From an uncultured Bacteroidota bacterium (lineage in GTDB: Bacteria > Bacteroidota > Bacteroidia > Chitinophagales > Chitinophagaceae), in the NCBI GenBank assembly GCA_903854725.1, contig CAINWZ010000004.1:1-44654 (forward strand): a stretch of DNA of 44,654 nt, given 5' to 3'. The position numbers and the translations under genes are program-made. A model generated the notes under the pieces. It saw nothing but the letters and a program-made list of their open reading frames with translations, searched no databases and was not told the DNA's origin. Shown here in pieces: positions 1 to 8,520 of this stretch (position 1 is the stretch's first letter; each line of letters opens with the position of its first letter).

Positions 1-226
1 CCCTGGAAGGGTTTGAAAATCATTTGAGGGAAAGATGGGGAATCCTAAATTTCTATTAGGATTTACAATCTTCCTAACCCTGGAAGGGTTTGAAAATCAT
101 TTAAGGGAAAGATGGGGAATCCTAAATTTCTATTAGGATTTACAATCTTCCTAACCCTGGAAGGGTTTGAAAATCATTTGAGGGAAAGATTGGGAATCCT
201 AAATTTCTATTAGGATTTACAATCTT
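1..226. repeat. 77-bp tandem repeat, about three copies, each with two hairpins
   Basis: Copies begin at 1, 78 and 155, giving a period of 77. The third copy matches through 226, and the window starts inside the array, so the true copy number is unknown. Copies differ by single substitutions (for example TTGAGGG in copies 1 and 3 and TTAAGGG in copy 2). Each unit holds a dyad AATCCTAA-7 nt-TTAGGATT (41-63, 118-140, 195-217). A second dyad, AACCCT-GGA-AGGGTT, lies at 76-90 and 153-167. The last copy contains the end of the thiolase gene, including its TAA stop. I do not recognise it as a named repeat family. Confidence 0.95.
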
Positions 227-227
227 T
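185..227 (-). terminator. Extended hairpin overlapping the thiolase stop codon
   Basis: The arms AAAGATTG (185-192) and CAATCTTT (220-227) flank the inner arms AATCCTAA (195-202) and TTAGGATT (210-217), with a 2x2 internal loop and a 7-nt apical loop. In copies 1 and 2 of the repeat the outer arm carries one mismatch (GATGG instead of GATTG). The stop codon of the minus-strand thiolase lies in the structure. There is no clear T-tract, so termination is only a guess. mRNA 3'-end protection is an alternative. Confidence 0.4.
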
Positions 228-1392
228 CAATGATGCCGGCTATACCCTGACCACCGCCTACGCAGGCGGTCACAATACCATATTTCTTTTGGAGACGCTC
301 TAAGTCGTTGAGTATCTGTACCGTTAATTTGCTGCCAGTGCAGCCCAAAGGATGCCCTAGCGCAATCGCGCCACCATTGATATTCACTTTATTAGTATCT
401 AATCCAAGTGTTCTGATCACTGCTAAAGATTGTGAGGCAAAGGCTTCGTTCAATTCAAATAAATCTATTTGGTCTAAGTTCATTCCTGCTTGTTTTAGCA
501 CTTTGGGTACTGCAGCAATAGGACCAATTCCCATGATTCTTGGGTGCACGCCAGCAGAAGCGCAATTCACCAATCTTCCAATAGGTTTCAAGCCCAAAGA
601 ATTCATCATTTTTTCACTCATCACCATCACAAAACTTGAACCATCACTTGTTTGAGAAGAGTTACCTGCGGTCACCGAACCTTTTAATGCAAAAGCGGGT
701 TTTAATTTTGCCAATGCTTCAATGGTAGTATCGGCTCTTACGCCTTCATCGGTATCTATTATATAACTACGCGTTGCTCTTTTATTTTTTTCATTGATAT
801 AGGTTTCATTTATTTCAATGGGTAAAATTCCTTTTTTGAAATAACCATTGTCAATAGCTTGCTTTGCTTTTTGATGTGAAGCCAATGCAAATGCATCTTG
901 ATCTTCTCTTGAAACCTTATATTCATTGGCTACTGCTTCTGCAGTTAAACCCATTGATAAATAATAATCAGGTTCTTCTGCAGTAATAGAATACGCTGGA
1001 ACTGTTTTCCAGCCTGCAGTTGGGACCATTGACATTGATTCTGTTCCGCCAGCAATAATACATTCTGCCATACCAGTTCTTATTTTTGCAGTAGCCATTG
1101 CAATGCTTTCTAAGCCACTTGCGCAATATCTATTTATCGTAATACCAGGCACTTCAATACCCAATGCTTTTGCTGCAATAATTCTTCCAAATTGTAAACC
1201 TTGTTCTGCTTCCGGTACTGCGTTACCTACAATTACATCGTCAATTAATGTTGGATCTACCGAGGGTAATGTTTTCATTAACCCTTTTATTACTTCAATA
1301 GCTAATTCATCAGAACGCATGAATCTGAATCCTCCCTTTTTACTTTTGGTAACGGCTGTTCTAAAACCTGCTACGATATACGCTTCTTGCAT
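217..1392 (-). CDS. fadA: Acetyl-CoA C-acyltransferase (thiolase)
   Basis: A 391-residue thiolase, the normal length for the family. It cleaves 3-ketoacyl-CoA to acetyl-CoA plus a shortened acyl-CoA in cytoplasmic beta-oxidation, or runs in reverse to condense acyl-CoAs. The nucleophilic cysteine is C90 in NRYCASGLES. GGTESMS follows at 115-121. The N-E-A-F signature is at 314-317, the catalytic His is H347 in GHPLGCTGS, and the C-terminal active-site Cys is C377 in CVGGGQG. The NAVPEAEQGL stretch near residue 57 resembles FadA-type thiolases more than biosynthetic AtoB, but the symbol is a judgement. The stop codon and last codons lie in the 77-bp repeat. Any beta-oxidation partner would lie left of the window. 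I see no clear promoter box upstream. Confidence 0.93.
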   Translation of the reverse strand: MQEAYIVAGFRTAVTKSKKGGFRFMRSDELAIEVIKGLMKTLPSVDPTLIDDVIVGNAVPEAEQGLQFGRIIAAKALGIEVPGITINRYCASGLESIAMATAKIRTGMAECIIAGGTESMSMVPTAGWKTVPAYSITAEEPDYYLSMGLTAEAVANEYKVSREDQDAFALASHQKAKQAIDNGYFKKGILPIEINETYINEKNKRATRSYIIDTDEGVRADTTIEALAKLKPAFALKGSVTAGNSSQTSDGSSFVMVMSEKMMNSLGLKPIGRLVNCASAGVHPRIMGIGPIAAVPKVLKQAGMNLDQIDLFELNEAFASQSLAVIRTLGLDTNKVNINGGAIALGHPLGCTGSKLTVQILNDLERLQKKYGIVTACVGGGQGIAGIIERL

Positions 1393-1465
1393 AAAATAAG
1401 AATTTTGAAATAGTCATGGTAAAATAGCTCCCATTGACACCCTAAATGTAGTCATTTTTATAAAA

Positions 1466-1481
1466 AGTTGTTTATGCAACT
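1466..1481. promoter_or_regulatory. Inverted repeat upstream of pyrD
   Basis: AGTTG-TTTATG-CAACT forms a 5-bp dyad 13 nt upstream of the pyrD -7 box, about where the -33 element should lie. It could be an operator or chance. No regulator is identified. Confidence 0.25.
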
Positions 1482-1494
1482 AAATATTTCATTG

Positions 1495-1502
1495 TAAATT
1501 TG
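1495..1502 (+). promoter_or_regulatory. Bacteroidota -7 box (TAAATTTG) of pyrD
   Basis: A perfect match to the TAnnTTTG element recognised by the Bacteroidota primary sigma factor. It ends only 4 nt before the pyrD start codon, so the transcript is probably leaderless or nearly so. I could not place a convincing -33 TTG at the usual distance. Confidence 0.65.
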
Positions 1503-1506
1503 CAAT

Positions 1507-2547
1507 ATGTTGTATCCCATCCTCCGAAACCTCTTGTTTACACTGCCGCCCGAAACGGCACACAAAATTTCTATGCAAGGATTGCATCATGCAGCAACTA
1601 TCCCTTTTTTGAAAAAACAATTAGCAGCACAATTTCAATTTCAAGAAAAAAGCCTTGCTAAAACCTACTTCGGAATTAACTTCCCTAACCCAGTTGGTCT
1701 TGGTGCAGGATTTGATAAAAACGCTGCTTATTTGGATGAATTAGAAATGCTTGGATTTGGCTTTGTTGAAATTGGCACTGTAACACCTAAACCACAAGCA
1801 GGTAATTCCAAGCCAAGATTATTTAGAATACCAGATCAAAAAGCATTGATTAATAGAATGGGATTCAATAATGAAGGACTTGAGGCAATCGCCACTCGAT
1901 TAAAAGAAAGAAAAGCAAAAAATAATTCCAGCTTAATTGTAGGAGGAAACATTGGCAAAAATAAAGTGACAGATAATAGCGAAGCATGGATAGATTATTG
2001 TACTAATTTTAAAGGACTCGAAGAGGTTGTAGATTATTTTGTGGTAAATGTTAGTTCACCCAACACACCTGGACTACGCGAGTTGCAAGAAAAAGAATCT
2101 TTAAGAAAGATATTTGCTGAATTACAAAATTTGAATAAAAATAATAAACCCATTTTATTAAAAATAGCACCCGATTTAGCGCATTCGGCTTTAGATGATA
2201 TCATAGAATTAACTGCCGAAATAAAAATAGACGGTTTAGTAGCAACCAATACCACCATAGATCGTAGCTTATTGAATGCGCTTAATGTTGAGAAAGCAAA
2301 AAAAATTGGCGCAGGTGGTTTAAGCGGACAGCTCTTGTTAGAAAAATCTACTGAAGTATTACAATATCTACACACAGGTATCGCAGGACGCATTCCCATT
2401 ATAGCAAGTGGGGGTATTTTTACTGGCGCTGATGCACAATCAAAATTAGACGCGGGCGCCTCTCTTGTTCAAATTTGGACTGGATTTATTTATGAAGGCC
2501 CGTCTATTGTAAAAAATATTTGTACCTATTTAAATGCAAAAAAATAG
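1507..2547 (+). CDS. pyrD: Dihydroorotate dehydrogenase (quinone), class 2
   Basis: A 346-residue class 2 enzyme that oxidises dihydroorotate to orotate in pyrimidine synthesis and passes electrons to membrane quinone through FMN. The N-terminal helix (LRNLLFTLPPETAHK, 6-20) is the typical class 2 membrane-association segment. FMN and substrate motifs include GAGFDKNA (66-73), NRMGFNNEG (116-124), and NVSSPNTPGLRE (181-192), which holds the catalytic serine. KIAPDL and the C-terminal IASGGIFTG follow. The start fits the family N-terminus even though the promoter box ends 4 nt upstream. It is a stand-alone gene, divergent from the thiolase and not in a pyrimidine operon here. Confidence 0.97.
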   Translation: MLYPILRNLLFTLPPETAHKISMQGLHHAATIPFLKKQLAAQFQFQEKSLAKTYFGINFPNPVGLGAGFDKNAAYLDELEMLGFGFVEIGTVTPKPQAGNSKPRLFRIPDQKALINRMGFNNEGLEAIATRLKERKAKNNSSLIVGGNIGKNKVTDNSEAWIDYCTNFKGLEEVVDYFVVNVSSPNTPGLRELQEKESLRKIFAELQNLNKNNKPILLKIAPDLAHSALDDIIELTAEIKIDGLVATNTTIDRSLLNALNVEKAKKIGAGGLSGQLLLEKSTEVLQYLHTGIAGRIPIIASGGIFTGADAQSKLDAGASLVQIWTGFIYEGPSIVKNICTYLNAKK

Positions 2548-2610
2548 TTCCTCTTTTAAATTCAATATTTTTTTAGTTACACTACTACATAAGTTTTATA
2601 AAATTATTCC

Positions 2611-3267
2611 ATGTTAACCATCAAAGATTTTTGCTTTAGTCCTTTTCAAGAAAATACTTATGTACTTTATAATGAATTGAAGCACGCCATTATAATTGAC
2701 CCAGGTTGTTATACGCGCATGGAAGAAAAAATGTTGACCGATTTTATAAATAAACAAGATCTCACACCCACTTTACTTTTAAATACACATTGCCATTTAG
2801 ATCATGTGTTTGGCAATAATTATGTAAGTGAAACCTACGGCCTTACCGCTCACTTTCATCCCAATGAACAAATTGTGATAGATCGATTACCAGAAGCTGC
2901 TGCCAAATGGGGGGTACCTACTGAAGCCTACAAAGGACCCGTTCAATATATCCAACAAGATGAAATTATTCCTTTTGGGGAGGACAGCTTTACCGTATTA
3001 TTAACCCCAGGACATTCCCCTGGAAGTGTTTGCTTTTACCATGCAGGGCAGGATTTTATGATTGGCGGAGATCTTATTTTCAAAGATGGCGTGGGCCGTA
3101 CCGATTTACCAGGTGCCAACCCCCAAGATTTAATTAAAAGTATTAGAGAACAAATTTTCCCGCTGCCCGATACCCTTACTATTTACTCAGGGCATGGACC
3201 AGCGACCACTTGGGGCAGAGAAAAAGAGCATAATCCCTATATCAAGCATATAAGTAATCAATTGTAA
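2611..3267 (+). CDS. MBL-fold metallohydrolase, glyoxalase II-like
   Basis: A 218-residue metallo-beta-lactamase-fold hydrolase. The metal-binding motif THCHLDH is at 59-65. Further ligands are H135 (TPGHSPGS), D154 (GGDLIF) and H195 (SGHGPAT). This layout is that of the short glyoxalase II-like hydrolases, which cleave thioesters such as S-lactoylglutathione or related substrates. It lacks the long C-terminal domain of classical GloB, so the substrate is open. No signal peptide is visible, so it should be cytoplasmic. It lies 63 nt after pyrD on the same strand. I see no strong promoter box between them, so read-through from pyrD is possible. Confidence 0.88.
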   Translation: MLTIKDFCFSPFQENTYVLYNELKHAIIIDPGCYTRMEEKMLTDFINKQDLTPTLLLNTHCHLDHVFGNNYVSETYGLTAHFHPNEQIVIDRLPEAAAKWGVPTEAYKGPVQYIQQDEIIPFGEDSFTVLLTPGHSPGSVCFYHAGQDFMIGGDLIFKDGVGRTDLPGANPQDLIKSIREQIFPLPDTLTIYSGHGPATTWGREKEHNPYIKHISNQL

Positions 3268-3335
3268 GCTATAAATGATGCTTAGTTAACAATTTGATAA
3301 TGTAAACACTCTTAATACTTGTGGCATTTAAAGGG

Positions 3336-3343
3336 TAATTTTG
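3336..3343 (+). promoter_or_regulatory. -7 box (TAATTTTG) of the two-component operon
   Basis: A perfect TAnnTTTG match 16 nt before the response regulator start codon. It probably drives the regulator and the kinase. Confidence 0.6.
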
Positions 3344-3359
3344 TACCATTATCATACCT

Positions 3360-4040
3360 ATGGAAGCACCTATCAAAATATTAATTGCAGACGACGAGCC
3401 AGATATAATTGAAATAATAAGCTTTCATTTAAATAAATTGGGGTACGAAGTAGCCAGTGCAAAAGATGGAAGTGAAGCCATTGAAAAAGCAAATTCTTTC
3501 GCACCTGATTGTATTATTTTGGACGTGATGATGCCAAAAAGAAATGGCTTTGAGGTATGTGAATACTTAAGAAGTAATAAGCAATTTGATAAAACATTGA
3601 TTGTATTATTGACAGCTTTAAACGATGAAGTTTCTCATATTAAAGGTTTGGAATTAGGGGGAGATGATTTTATAAGCAAACCCATTAGCCCTAAAGTGTT
3701 AGTAAGTAGAATTACAGCATTGTTTAGAAGATTACAACCTGTTGCTCCAGATAAAAAAGTTATAACCATCAACGATTTAAGTATTGATAGCACCCAATAT
3801 AAAACAGTATTGAAAGGCGTCAATTATGTACTTGCTAAAAAAGAATTTGAGTTATTATACTTATTAGCCGCACAAGCTGGTCGTGTATTTTTAAGGGGAG
3901 AAATTTTATCTCAGGTATGGGGAAACGATGTCATTGTAGGAGACCGTACCATTGACGTACACGTTAGAAAAATTAGAGCAAAATTAGGCATTGACTGCAT
4001 TACTACCGTAAAAGGGGTTGGCTACAAATTCGATTATTAA
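3360..4040 (+). CDS. OmpR/PhoB-family response regulator
   Basis: A 226-residue DNA-binding response regulator. The receiver domain (about 5-125) has the acidic pair D11-D12, the phosphoacceptor D55 in ILDVMMPK, the conserved T in LLTAL, and K107 in the FISKPISP loop. The winged-helix effector domain (about 130-226) carries the family ending DRTIDVHVRKIRAKL followed by TVKGVGYKF. It should be phosphorylated by the kinase encoded 48 nt downstream and then bind promoters as a dimer. Length and architecture are standard and resemble the PhoB/PhoP group. The regulon cannot be read from the sequence, so no symbol is given. Confidence 0.95.
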   Translation: MEAPIKILIADDEPDIIEIISFHLNKLGYEVASAKDGSEAIEKANSFAPDCIILDVMMPKRNGFEVCEYLRSNKQFDKTLIVLLTALNDEVSHIKGLELGGDDFISKPISPKVLVSRITALFRRLQPVAPDKKVITINDLSIDSTQYKTVLKGVNYVLAKKEFELLYLLAAQAGRVFLRGEILSQVWGNDVIVGDRTIDVHVRKIRAKLGIDCITTVKGVGYKFDY

Positions 4041-4051
4041 GTAGAATTGAA

Positions 4052-4059
4052 TACCTTCG
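4052..4059 (+). promoter_or_regulatory. Possible internal -7 box (TACCTTCG) before the kinase gene
   Basis: A 7/8 match to TAnnTTTG in the 48-nt gap between regulator and kinase. It may give separate kinase expression but is not conclusive. Confidence 0.3.
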
Positions 4060-4088
4060 CCTTACCAATTTAAAGGCTTTCACTTTGC

Positions 4089-5135
4089 ATGTTTAAACAA
4101 AAGAATTTATCTCCCAAACAGCTAGCAGCATTAACTGCTCTACTTTTAGCTACACTTATTGCTTTAAGCATCTATCTATTATTTTCAAACACGAAATGGT
4201 CGATCACTTATTTTATAGTTAGTTTTATTGGCATCTATTTTTTAATGGACCAAATTTTAGAATATTTTATTTATCGAAAAATAAAATTGATTTATAAACT
4301 CATTTCACAAACAAAGGCAAGTAAAAGAGAAGAAGCCTACCAAAAATACGTTTTGCCACAAAAGGGCATTGACGATGTAAGAGAAGATGTAGAAGCTTGG
4401 GCAGCACAAAAAACAAAAGAAATTCAAGACTTACAATCTAATGAAGCTTTTAGAAAAGAATTTTTACAAAACTTATCGCACGAAATTAAAACCCCCATCT
4501 TCGCGATTCAAGGTTACTTAGAATTATTGGGCGATGGCGCCATGGATGATCCCATTACTGGAACAAAGTTTGTACAACAAGCGCAATCCAATGTGCAAAG
4601 GTTAGTGCAATTATTAAGTGATGTAGATGCAATTACTAATTTAGAAATTAACAAAGACCCTATTTTAAAACAAGCTTTTGTTATTCAAGATATTATTTCA
4701 GAAGCCGTTAATAATTTAAGTGTCAAGTGGATTAAAAAGAATATTCAATTTCAATTTAAGAAAGGATCAGAATCTTCTATCAGTGTTTTTGCTGATAAAA
4801 ATAAAATTTACCAAGTAATCGTTAATATTTTATCTAATGCTGCTAAATATGGTAAAATTGATGGCCAAATTACAGCAAGCGTTTATAAAATGGAAGACCA
4901 AAAAATACTTATCGAAATTAGTGACGACGGTATTGGTATTGCCGAAGAACATCTTCCCCGTTTATTTGAAAGATTCTACCGCACCGATGATGCTAGAGCC
5001 CGTGAAATTGGAGGTACTGGCTTAGGACTCGCTATATGTAAGCATATTATTGAAGCACATGGCGAAACAATACATGTAAGAAGTAAAGTGAGCGTGGGCA
5101 CTACTTTTGGCTTTACCCTTGCAAGCAAAGCATAA
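4089..5135 (+). CDS. Membrane sensor histidine kinase, minimal external loop
   Basis: A 348-residue histidine kinase. Two membrane helices (about 12-33 and 39-58) are separated by only about five residues, so there is no periplasmic sensor domain. A linker (60-115) leads to the HisKA domain with H131 in the H-box LSHEIKTP. The HATPase_c domain follows, with an N-box (VIVNILSNAAKYGK), DDGIGI, LFERFYR and GGTGLGLAICKHI. It should autophosphorylate on H131 and transfer the phosphate to the adjacent OmpR-type regulator. The layout is that of intramembrane-sensing kinases, which respond to membrane stress or to partner membrane proteins. The signal is unknown. Confidence 0.94.
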   Translation: MFKQKNLSPKQLAALTALLLATLIALSIYLLFSNTKWSITYFIVSFIGIYFLMDQILEYFIYRKIKLIYKLISQTKASKREEAYQKYVLPQKGIDDVREDVEAWAAQKTKEIQDLQSNEAFRKEFLQNLSHEIKTPIFAIQGYLELLGDGAMDDPITGTKFVQQAQSNVQRLVQLLSDVDAITNLEINKDPILKQAFVIQDIISEAVNNLSVKWIKKNIQFQFKKGSESSISVFADKNKIYQVIVNILSNAAKYGKIDGQITASVYKMEDQKILIEISDDGIGIAEEHLPRLFERFYRTDDARAREIGGTGLGLAICKHIIEAHGETIHVRSKVSVGTTFGFTLASKA

Positions 5136-5150
5136 TTTTCGTTACTTTTG
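5119..5150 (+). promoter_or_regulatory. Promoter of galE (TTG-21-TACTTTTG)
   Basis: TACTTTTG at 5143-5150 is a perfect -7 box. A TTG at 5119-5121, inside the end of the kinase gene, lies 21 nt upstream as a possible -33 element. The galE start codon is 17 nt downstream of the box. Confidence 0.65.
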
Positions 5151-5167
5151 TATTCTAATAAATTTTA

Positions 5168-6190
5168 ATGCAAACAATTCTTGTTACTGGCGGCTGTGGT
5201 TATATTGGCGCGCATACCATTGTAGATTTAATTGAAAATGGTTTTGAGGTGATTGCTGTAGATAATTTATCTAGGTCTTCCGCCCATTCATTACAAGGCA
5301 TCGAAAAAATTACAGGCAAGAAAATAAAAAATTACAACATCGATTTAACCGATAAAAAAGCGGCTGAGCAAATTTTTATCGATCATAAAAATATTACAGG
5401 CATTATTCATTTCGCCGCCTACAAAGCCGTGGGCGAATCGGTAGAAAAACCATTGGACTATTATCAAAATAATATTTTTTCCTTAGTTTCTTTATTACAA
5501 CTGGCTGTTCAATACGATACAAAACATTTTATTTTCTCTTCTTCTTGTACTGTCTATGGCAATCCAGATACAATTCCTGTCACTGAACAGACTCCTTTAC
5601 AACAAGCAGCATCTCCCTACGGTGCGACAAAGCAAATGGGGGAAACCATTGTACAAGATACCGCTACTGCATATCCGCTTTCTACTATATTGTTACGTTA
5701 TTTTAATCCAGTAGGTGCACACCCTTCCATTGCCATTGGCGAATTACCTATTGGTCGTCCACAAAATTTAGTGCCAGCTATTACACAAACTGCTATTGGG
5801 AAATTACCTACTATGCAAGTTTTTGGAAGCGACTACGATACGCGTGATGGAAGTTGCATTCGTGATTATATTCATGTTTGTGATATCGCTCACGCACATA
5901 CTTTAGCATTACAACATTCTATAAAAGCCAATAAAGTTAATAGTTGTGAAGTCTTTAATTTAGGTACAGGTAATGGCATTACTGTATTAGAAGCCATACA
6001 AGCTTTTGAAAAAGTATCTGGTGTAAAATTAAATTACGAAGTGGGGCCAAGAAGAGCTGGTGATATTGTTGCTATTTATGCCAACAATAATTATGCTATT
6101 GATAAATTAGGATGGAATATTAAGTATAGCTTAGAAGATATGATGCGCACAGCTTGGGAATGGGAAAAAAGCTTGGCAAAAGCACCTTAA
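5168..6190 (+). CDS. galE: UDP-glucose 4-epimerase
   Basis: A 340-residue extended short-chain dehydrogenase/reductase that interconverts UDP-glucose and UDP-galactose, supplying UDP-galactose for envelope glycans. The NAD-binding Rossmann motif GGCGYIGAHT is at 8-17. The catalytic serine region SSSCTVYG is at 124-131, and the YxxxK pair is Y151 and K155. Family motifs RYFNPVGAH and RDGSCIRDYIHVCDIA are present, and the C-terminus (GRRAGDIVAIYA) fits true GalE proteins. Length is standard. It has its own promoter and ends 40 nt before the convergent prfA. Confidence 0.96.
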   Translation: MQTILVTGGCGYIGAHTIVDLIENGFEVIAVDNLSRSSAHSLQGIEKITGKKIKNYNIDLTDKKAAEQIFIDHKNITGIIHFAAYKAVGESVEKPLDYYQNNIFSLVSLLQLAVQYDTKHFIFSSSCTVYGNPDTIPVTEQTPLQQAASPYGATKQMGETIVQDTATAYPLSTILLRYFNPVGAHPSIAIGELPIGRPQNLVPAITQTAIGKLPTMQVFGSDYDTRDGSCIRDYIHVCDIAHAHTLALQHSIKANKVNSCEVFNLGTGNGITVLEAIQAFEKVSGVKLNYEVGPRRAGDIVAIYANNNYAIDKLGWNIKYSLEDMMRTAWEWEKSLAKAP

Positions 6191-6230
6191 GAATTTGAAA
6201 AGGTCTATCTAGAGAAAACACACAAACTAC

Positions 6231-7295
6231 TTATTGCTTCACTAGCATCTTCTCTGCATTCTCTGCTACTTGTAATGCTTCGATAAATTCTTCTATTTCA
6301 CCATTGATCACCGCATCCAAATTATAAGAAGTCACTCCCACGCGATGGTCGGTAACTCTGCCTTGCGGCCAATTATAGGTTCTAATTTTAGCACTTCTAT
6401 CTCCTGTACTCACCAATGTTTTTCTATGTCTTGATATTTCATCTTCTTGCTTGCGCACTTGCTCTTCAAATAATTTAGTACGCATCATCGTCATGGCTTT
6501 TTCTCTATTCCCTAATTGAGAACGTTCTGTTTGACAAATAATAACAGTACCGGTTGGAATATGCGTTAACATTACTTTAGTCTCCACCTTGTTTACGTTT
6601 TGTCCTCCCGCACCTCCACTTCGAGAGGTTTCCATTTTTACATCCGCAGGGTTCAACACAAAATCTACTTCCTCTGCTTCTGGCATTACCGCAACAGTTG
6701 CTGCAGAAGTATGCACCCTTCCTTGTGTTTCTGTAGAAGGCACACGCTGTACACGGTGCACTCCACTCTCAAATTTCATGGTACCATATACATCTTCACC
6801 CACTACTTCTAATATCACTTCCTTGTAACCACCCACAGAACCTTCACTCTCACTTACCAGAGCAACTTTCCATCCTTTTTTCTGACAATACCTAGTATAC
6901 ATTGTAAGCAAATCGCCCACAAATAAACTGGCTTCGTCACCACCAGTGCCTGCTCTTAATTCAATAATGGCATTCTTGTCATCCTGTGGATCCTTAGGTA
7001 TTAATAATTTTGTCAACTCTTTTTCCAAACTGTCTTTTTCCGTATCTAATCCAGGCATCTCCATTTTTGCCAACTCACGCATTTCCGCATCGTCTCCATT
7101 CAATGTTTCTTTGGCAAACTTATGCTCCTCCAATACTTTCATATATCGCTCATAGGGAATGATGATTTTTTCCAAGGAACGGTATTCTTTGCTCATTTTA
7201 CCAAATTCAGCTTGGTTATTAATGATCTCTGGATTGGTCAAAGCCACCCCTACTTGTTGAAATCTTGCTTTTATGGCTTCTAATTTGTCTAACAT
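6231..7295 (-). CDS. prfA: Peptide chain release factor 1
   Basis: A class I release factor that recognises UAA and UAG and triggers peptide release. Numbered from the chosen start, the GGQ catalytic motif is at 230-232. The codon-recognition tripeptide is P-S-T (186-188), matching the PxT of RF1 rather than the SPF of RF2. The frame is open 14 codons further upstream (to 7337), but the family N-terminus is MLDKLEAIK, which begins at 7295. A perfect -7 box lies at 7313-7320, inside that extension. The product is 354 residues, near the usual length. It should be modified by a glutamine methyltransferase (PrmC) not seen here. It converges with galE and diverges from the dipeptidase gene. Confidence 0.96.
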   Translation of the reverse strand: MLDKLEAIKARFQQVGVALTNPEIINNQAEFGKMSKEYRSLEKIIIPYERYMKVLEEHKFAKETLNGDDAEMRELAKMEMPGLDTEKDSLEKELTKLLIPKDPQDDKNAIIELRAGTGGDEASLFVGDLLTMYTRYCQKKGWKVALVSESEGSVGGYKEVILEVVGEDVYGTMKFESGVHRVQRVPSTETQGRVHTSAATVAVMPEAEEVDFVLNPADVKMETSRSGGAGGQNVNKVETKVMLTHIPTGTVIICQTERSQLGNREKAMTMMRTKLFEEQVRKQEDEISRHRKTLVSTGDRSAKIRTYNWPQGRVTDHRVGVTSYNLDAVINGEIEEFIEALQVAENAEKMLVKQ

Positions 7296-7312
7296 AGTCG
7301 ATTTTAGGTGAG

Positions 7313-7320
7313 CAAAAATA
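7313..7320 (-). promoter_or_regulatory. -7 box (TATTTTTG) of prfA
   Basis: The plus-strand sequence CAAAAATA reads TATTTTTG on the minus strand, a perfect TAnnTTTG match 17 nt upstream of the chosen prfA start. This supports the shorter prfA start. Confidence 0.6.
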
Positions 7321-7355
7321 GCTATTTTAGTTGTCAATTAAAACAATCCTATACT

Positions 7356-8513
7356 ATGAAATACTTAGTAGCCCTTTTCTTGCTTATTGCAGGTGGCGCC
7401 AATGCCCAAGCCATTCACTATAAATCAATCTTGGTAGACACACATAACGATTGCATCACAGCATGTATCGAGAAAAAAGTAAGCCTTGACCAAGACCTTA
7501 CCGGCATCAACCACTCCGATTTAAAAAGATTTAAACAAGGTGGATTGGATTACCAGTTGTTTTCAGTTTGGTGCGATGGCGAAAAAGCCAACCCTTTTGC
7601 CTGGGCGATGAGATCGATGGATACCCTCGAAGCGGTGGCTAATAGAAACCCTGATAAAATTGTGATTGCTAAAAGCTGGTCGGCCATTCAAAAAGCTTTG
7701 AAAGAAAATAAAATTGTGGCACAATATGGTGTAGAAGGCGGCCATATGATTGAAGATAATATTGATCGCTTAGATACTTTTTACAATAGAGGTGTTCGCT
7801 ATATGACACTTACTTGGAATAACTCTCCAAGTTGGGCAAGCTCACATGTAGATGAAAAAGATCCAAAATATACTGGACCAAAAGGCTTGACTAGTTTTGG
7901 TAAAGAAATTATTGCACGCATGAATAAGCTGGGTATCATTGTAGACATTTCGCATGTGGGTGAAGCTACTTTTTGGGATGCCATTAAAACTACTACCAAG
8001 CCCGTGATTGCTTCGCATAGTAATGCGTATGCTATTTGCCCTGTTACTAGAAATTTAAAAGATGATCAAATTATAGCTGTAGGAAAAAATGGTGGTGTTA
8101 TTCATTTAAATTTCTTCTCTGGTTTTGTAGATAGTAATTTTAGCAAGAAAGATGCAGCTTTTAGAAAAAATCATAAAACTGAAATTGATTCTTTACTAGC
8201 TACTGGCCTACAACGCGAATACGCTTTCACAATGGTTTCAGAAAAATATCCAGCAGAAAGCGAAGCTATTAAACCAGACTTAGAACAATTGATGCAACAC
8301 TTCGATCATATTGTAAAATTAATTGGAATAGACCACGTTGGTTTAGGCTCTGACTTTGATGGTATCAACTCTGCTCCTAAAGAATTAAAAACAGTACTTG
8401 ATTATCCTAAATTTACACAAGCCTTAATAGCTAGAGGTTACTCAGATAAAGATATTGCGAAAGTATTGGGTGGAAATTTTTTACGCGTGTATCGTATTAA
8501 TAACCCTAATTAA
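7356..8513 (+). CDS. Secreted dipeptidase, peptidase family M19
   Basis: A zinc-dependent membrane (renal) dipeptidase homologue that cleaves dipeptides, possibly including D-amino-acid-containing ones. The start at 7356 gives a clean signal peptide (MKYLVALFLLIAGGANAQ, 1-18). The frame is open upstream to 7308, but that would place 16 extra residues ahead of the signal. Metal-binding features are DTHND (28-32), the glutamate in YGVEGGHM, the histidine in DISHVG and that in ASHSNA. GLGSDFDGI near the C-terminus is also typical. The product is 385 residues, within the family range. It probably acts in the periplasm, perhaps in peptide scavenging with the POT transporter further right, but that link is inference. 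Confidence 0.92.
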   Translation: MKYLVALFLLIAGGANAQAIHYKSILVDTHNDCITACIEKKVSLDQDLTGINHSDLKRFKQGGLDYQLFSVWCDGEKANPFAWAMRSMDTLEAVANRNPDKIVIAKSWSAIQKALKENKIVAQYGVEGGHMIEDNIDRLDTFYNRGVRYMTLTWNNSPSWASSHVDEKDPKYTGPKGLTSFGKEIIARMNKLGIIVDISHVGEATFWDAIKTTTKPVIASHSNAYAICPVTRNLKDDQIIAVGKNGGVIHLNFFSGFVDSNFSKKDAAFRKNHKTEIDSLLATGLQREYAFTMVSEKYPAESEAIKPDLEQLMQHFDHIVKLIGIDHVGLGSDFDGINSAPKELKTVLDYPKFTQALIARGYSDKDIAKVLGGNFLRVYRINNPN

Positions 8514-8520
8514 AGGATTA

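Noticed and set aside
1..226. CRISPR array
   Set aside because: The period is 77 with the whole unit conserved. There are no variable spacers and no cas genes.
5168..6190. Nucleotide-sugar epimerase other than GalE
   Set aside because: Motifs and length fit GalE. The substrate could still include GlcNAc forms, but nothing argues for it.
7296..7337. Longer prfA start (14 extra codons)
   Set aside because: It contains the prfA -7 box, and the family N-terminus starts at 7295.
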